From DATBDM01 sp036269915 (GTDB lineage Bacteria; Actinomycetota; Thermoleophilia; Solirubrobacterales; Solirubrobacteraceae), in the NCBI GenBank assembly GCA_036269915.1, contig DATBDM010000056.1, forward strand, positions 1 through 13,629: a stretch of DNA of 13,629 nt. Direction: 5' to 3'. The notes under the pieces are model-generated. The model did not search any database. It saw only the letters and a list, made by a program, of their open reading frames with translations, and was not told the origin of the DNA. Position 1 is the stretch's first letter. Every line of letters starts with the position of its first letter. The translations under genes were made by a program, and so were the position numbers. Below, piece after piece: positions 12,518 through 13,629 of the stretch.

Positions 12518-13629
12518 ATGGCCACCACGACGCCCGACACCGCCATCAAGCCGCAGGACTTCCTCGCGATCGACAAGCTGCTGAGCGACGAGGAGAAGTT
12601 GATCCGCGACACGGTGCGGTCGTTCGTCGCCGACAAGGTGACGCCGTACGTCGGCGAGTGGTTCGAGGAGGCGCGGATCCCGCGGGAGCTGGCCTCGGAG
12701 ATCGGCAAGCTCGGGCTGCTCGGCATGCACCTCGAGGGCTACGGCTGCGCCGGCGCCAGCGCCACCGCGTACGGGCTCGCCTGCATGGAGCTCGAGGCCG
12801 GCGACTCCGGGGTGCGCAGCCTCGTCTCCGTCCAGGGCTCGCTGGCGATGTTCGCGATCCACCGCTGGGGCTCGGAGGAGCAGAAGCAGCAGTGGCTGCC
12901 GCAGATGGCCGCGGGCGACGCGATCGGCTGCTTCGGGCTGACCGAGCCGGACTCGGGTTCGGACCCCGGGTCGATGCGGACGAAGGCGCGCCGTGACGGC
13001 GACGACTGGATCCTGCACGGCTCGAAGATGTGGATCACCAACGGCTCGATCGCCGACGTCGCCGTGGTCTGGGCGGGGACCGACGAGGGCGTGCGCGGCT
13101 TCCTGGTCGCGCGCGACACGCCGGGCTTCACGACGCAGGACATCCACCAGAAGCTCTCGCTGCGCGCGTCGGTCACCTCCGAGTTGCTGCTCGACGACGT
13201 GCGACTGCCCGCCGACGCGATGCTGCCCGAGGCCACCTCGCTGCGCGGCCCGCTGTCGTGCCTCAACGAGGCCCGCTACGGGATCGTCTGGGGCGCCGCC
13301 GGCGCCGCCCGCGCCTGTTATGAATCGGCGCTCTCCTACAGCCAGGAGCGGATCCAGTTCGACAAGCCGATCGCCTCCTTCCAGATCCAGCAGCAGAAGC
13401 TGGCGACGATGGCGCTGGAGGTCAACCGGGCGACGCTCCTGGCGCTGCACCTGGGACGGATGAAGGACGAGGGCACGCTGCGTTCCGAGCACGTCAGCAT
13501 GGGCAAGCTCGGCAACGTCAACGCCGCCCTGGACGTCGCCCGCAACGCCCGCCAGGTGCTCGGTGCCAACGGCGTGACGCTCGAGTATCCGGTGATCCGG
13601 CACATGAACAACCTCGAGTCGGTCCTCAC
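12518..13629 (+). CDS. gcdH: Acyl-CoA dehydrogenase, glutaryl-CoA dehydrogenase-like (3' end outside window)
   Basis: This is an FAD-dependent acyl-CoA dehydrogenase; 370 codons are present and the frame is still open at the window edge, so it is partial. GcdH converts glutaryl-CoA to crotonyl-CoA and CO2 in lysine, tryptophan and aromatic breakdown. Seen: the family signature CFGLTEPDSGSD (138-149), KMWITNGSIAD (170-180) and a C-terminal domain with SQERIQFDKPI (275-285). The block MELEAGDSGVRS (90-101) keeps a Glu, Arg and Ser that align by eye with the glutaryl-binding Glu87, Arg94 and Ser95 of human GCDH, which is why GcdH is preferred over short-chain dehydrogenases. The catalytic Glu of the family (in a TYEGT motif) would fall about three residues past the edge, so activity cannot be confirmed here. 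The promoter region carries a 24-bp palindrome. Confidence 0.85.
   Translation, partial: MATTTPDTAIKPQDFLAIDKLLSDEEKLIRDTVRSFVADKVTPYVGEWFEEARIPRELASEIGKLGLLGMHLEGYGCAGASATAYGLACMELEAGDSGVRSLVSVQGSLAMFAIHRWGSEEQKQQWLPQMAAGDAIGCFGLTEPDSGSDPGSMRTKARRDGDDWILHGSKMWITNGSIADVAVVWAGTDEGVRGFLVARDTPGFTTQDIHQKLSLRASVTSELLLDDVRLPADAMLPEATSLRGPLSCLNEARYGIVWGAAGAARACYESALSYSQERIQFDKPIASFQIQQQKLATMALEVNRATLLALHLGRMKDEGTLRSEHVSMGKLGNVNAALDVARNARQVLGANGVTLEYPVIRHMNNLESVL

Noticed and set aside
12086..13603. Open frame of 505 codons on the minus strand through the dehydrogenase gene
   Set aside because: The plus strand there encodes an unambiguous acyl-CoA dehydrogenase. The minus-strand product is low-complexity and only joins the GAF region by frame coincidence.

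Overview
The window is very G+C-rich (by eye about three quarters G+C) and almost fully coding. It holds fifteen protein genes, most with G or C in third codon positions. The gene content is an MFS/ArsR-type (DUF5937-like) pair, a mycobacterial Rv1625c-like membrane adenylyl cyclase, a group II-like truncated globin, a large LAL (LuxR/MalT-type) ATPase regulator and a glutaryl-CoA-dehydrogenase-like enzyme. Together with several start codons that sit 6-7 nt after a TANNNT box, this suggests a chromosomal segment of a high-G+C actinobacterium, perhaps of the Thermoleophilia/Solirubrobacterales. That placement is inference. I saw no tRNA, rRNA, CRISPR array, insertion sequence or phage gene.

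Layout, left to right: a globin (+, 83-535) overlaps tail-to-tail with an MFS transporter (-, 460-1692). The transporter is divergent from an ArsR-type regulator (+, 1752-2720). The regulator is followed on the same strand by an ABC-F ATPase (2739-4370) and a class III adenylyl cyclase (4399-5670). The cyclase overlaps tail-to-tail with a cupin (-, 5618-5971), whose upstream operon partner is an SRPBCC protein (-, 5985-6434). That pair is divergent from a TetR regulator (+, 6501-7088). A minus-strand run of an uncharacterised protein, a TfoX-N protein and a GNAT acetyltransferase (8314 down to 7075) is divergent from an alpha/beta hydrolase (+, 8367-9164). The hydrolase overlaps tail-to-tail with a LAL regulator (-, 9154-11868). 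The LAL gene is translationally coupled to an upstream zinc-ribbon/GAF protein (-, 11865-12416). That pair is divergent from the GcdH-like dehydrogenase (+, from 12518), which runs off the right edge.

Two local circuits can be read. The ArsR-type regulator and the MFS transporter flank an 18-bp inverted repeat that overlaps the regulator's -10 box and start codon. The TetR regulator and the SRPBCC-cupin operon flank two 11-bp palindromes. A third regulatory element, a perfect 24-bp palindrome, lies just after the -10 box of the dehydrogenase gene; its protein is unknown. The zinc-ribbon/GAF plus LAL pair looks like a two-protein signalling unit with an unknown ligand.

The clearest patterns across the window are recurrent leaderless-type promoters, which suggest that genes looking like tandem operons have their own promoters, and the fact that all four convergent gene pairs overlap at their 3' ends. 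I found no strong candidate for a wholly new multi-gene system; the most original lead is the zinc-ribbon/GAF-LAL pair. Bases 1-82 hold no gene I can support, and no intergenic gap exceeds about 100 bases.
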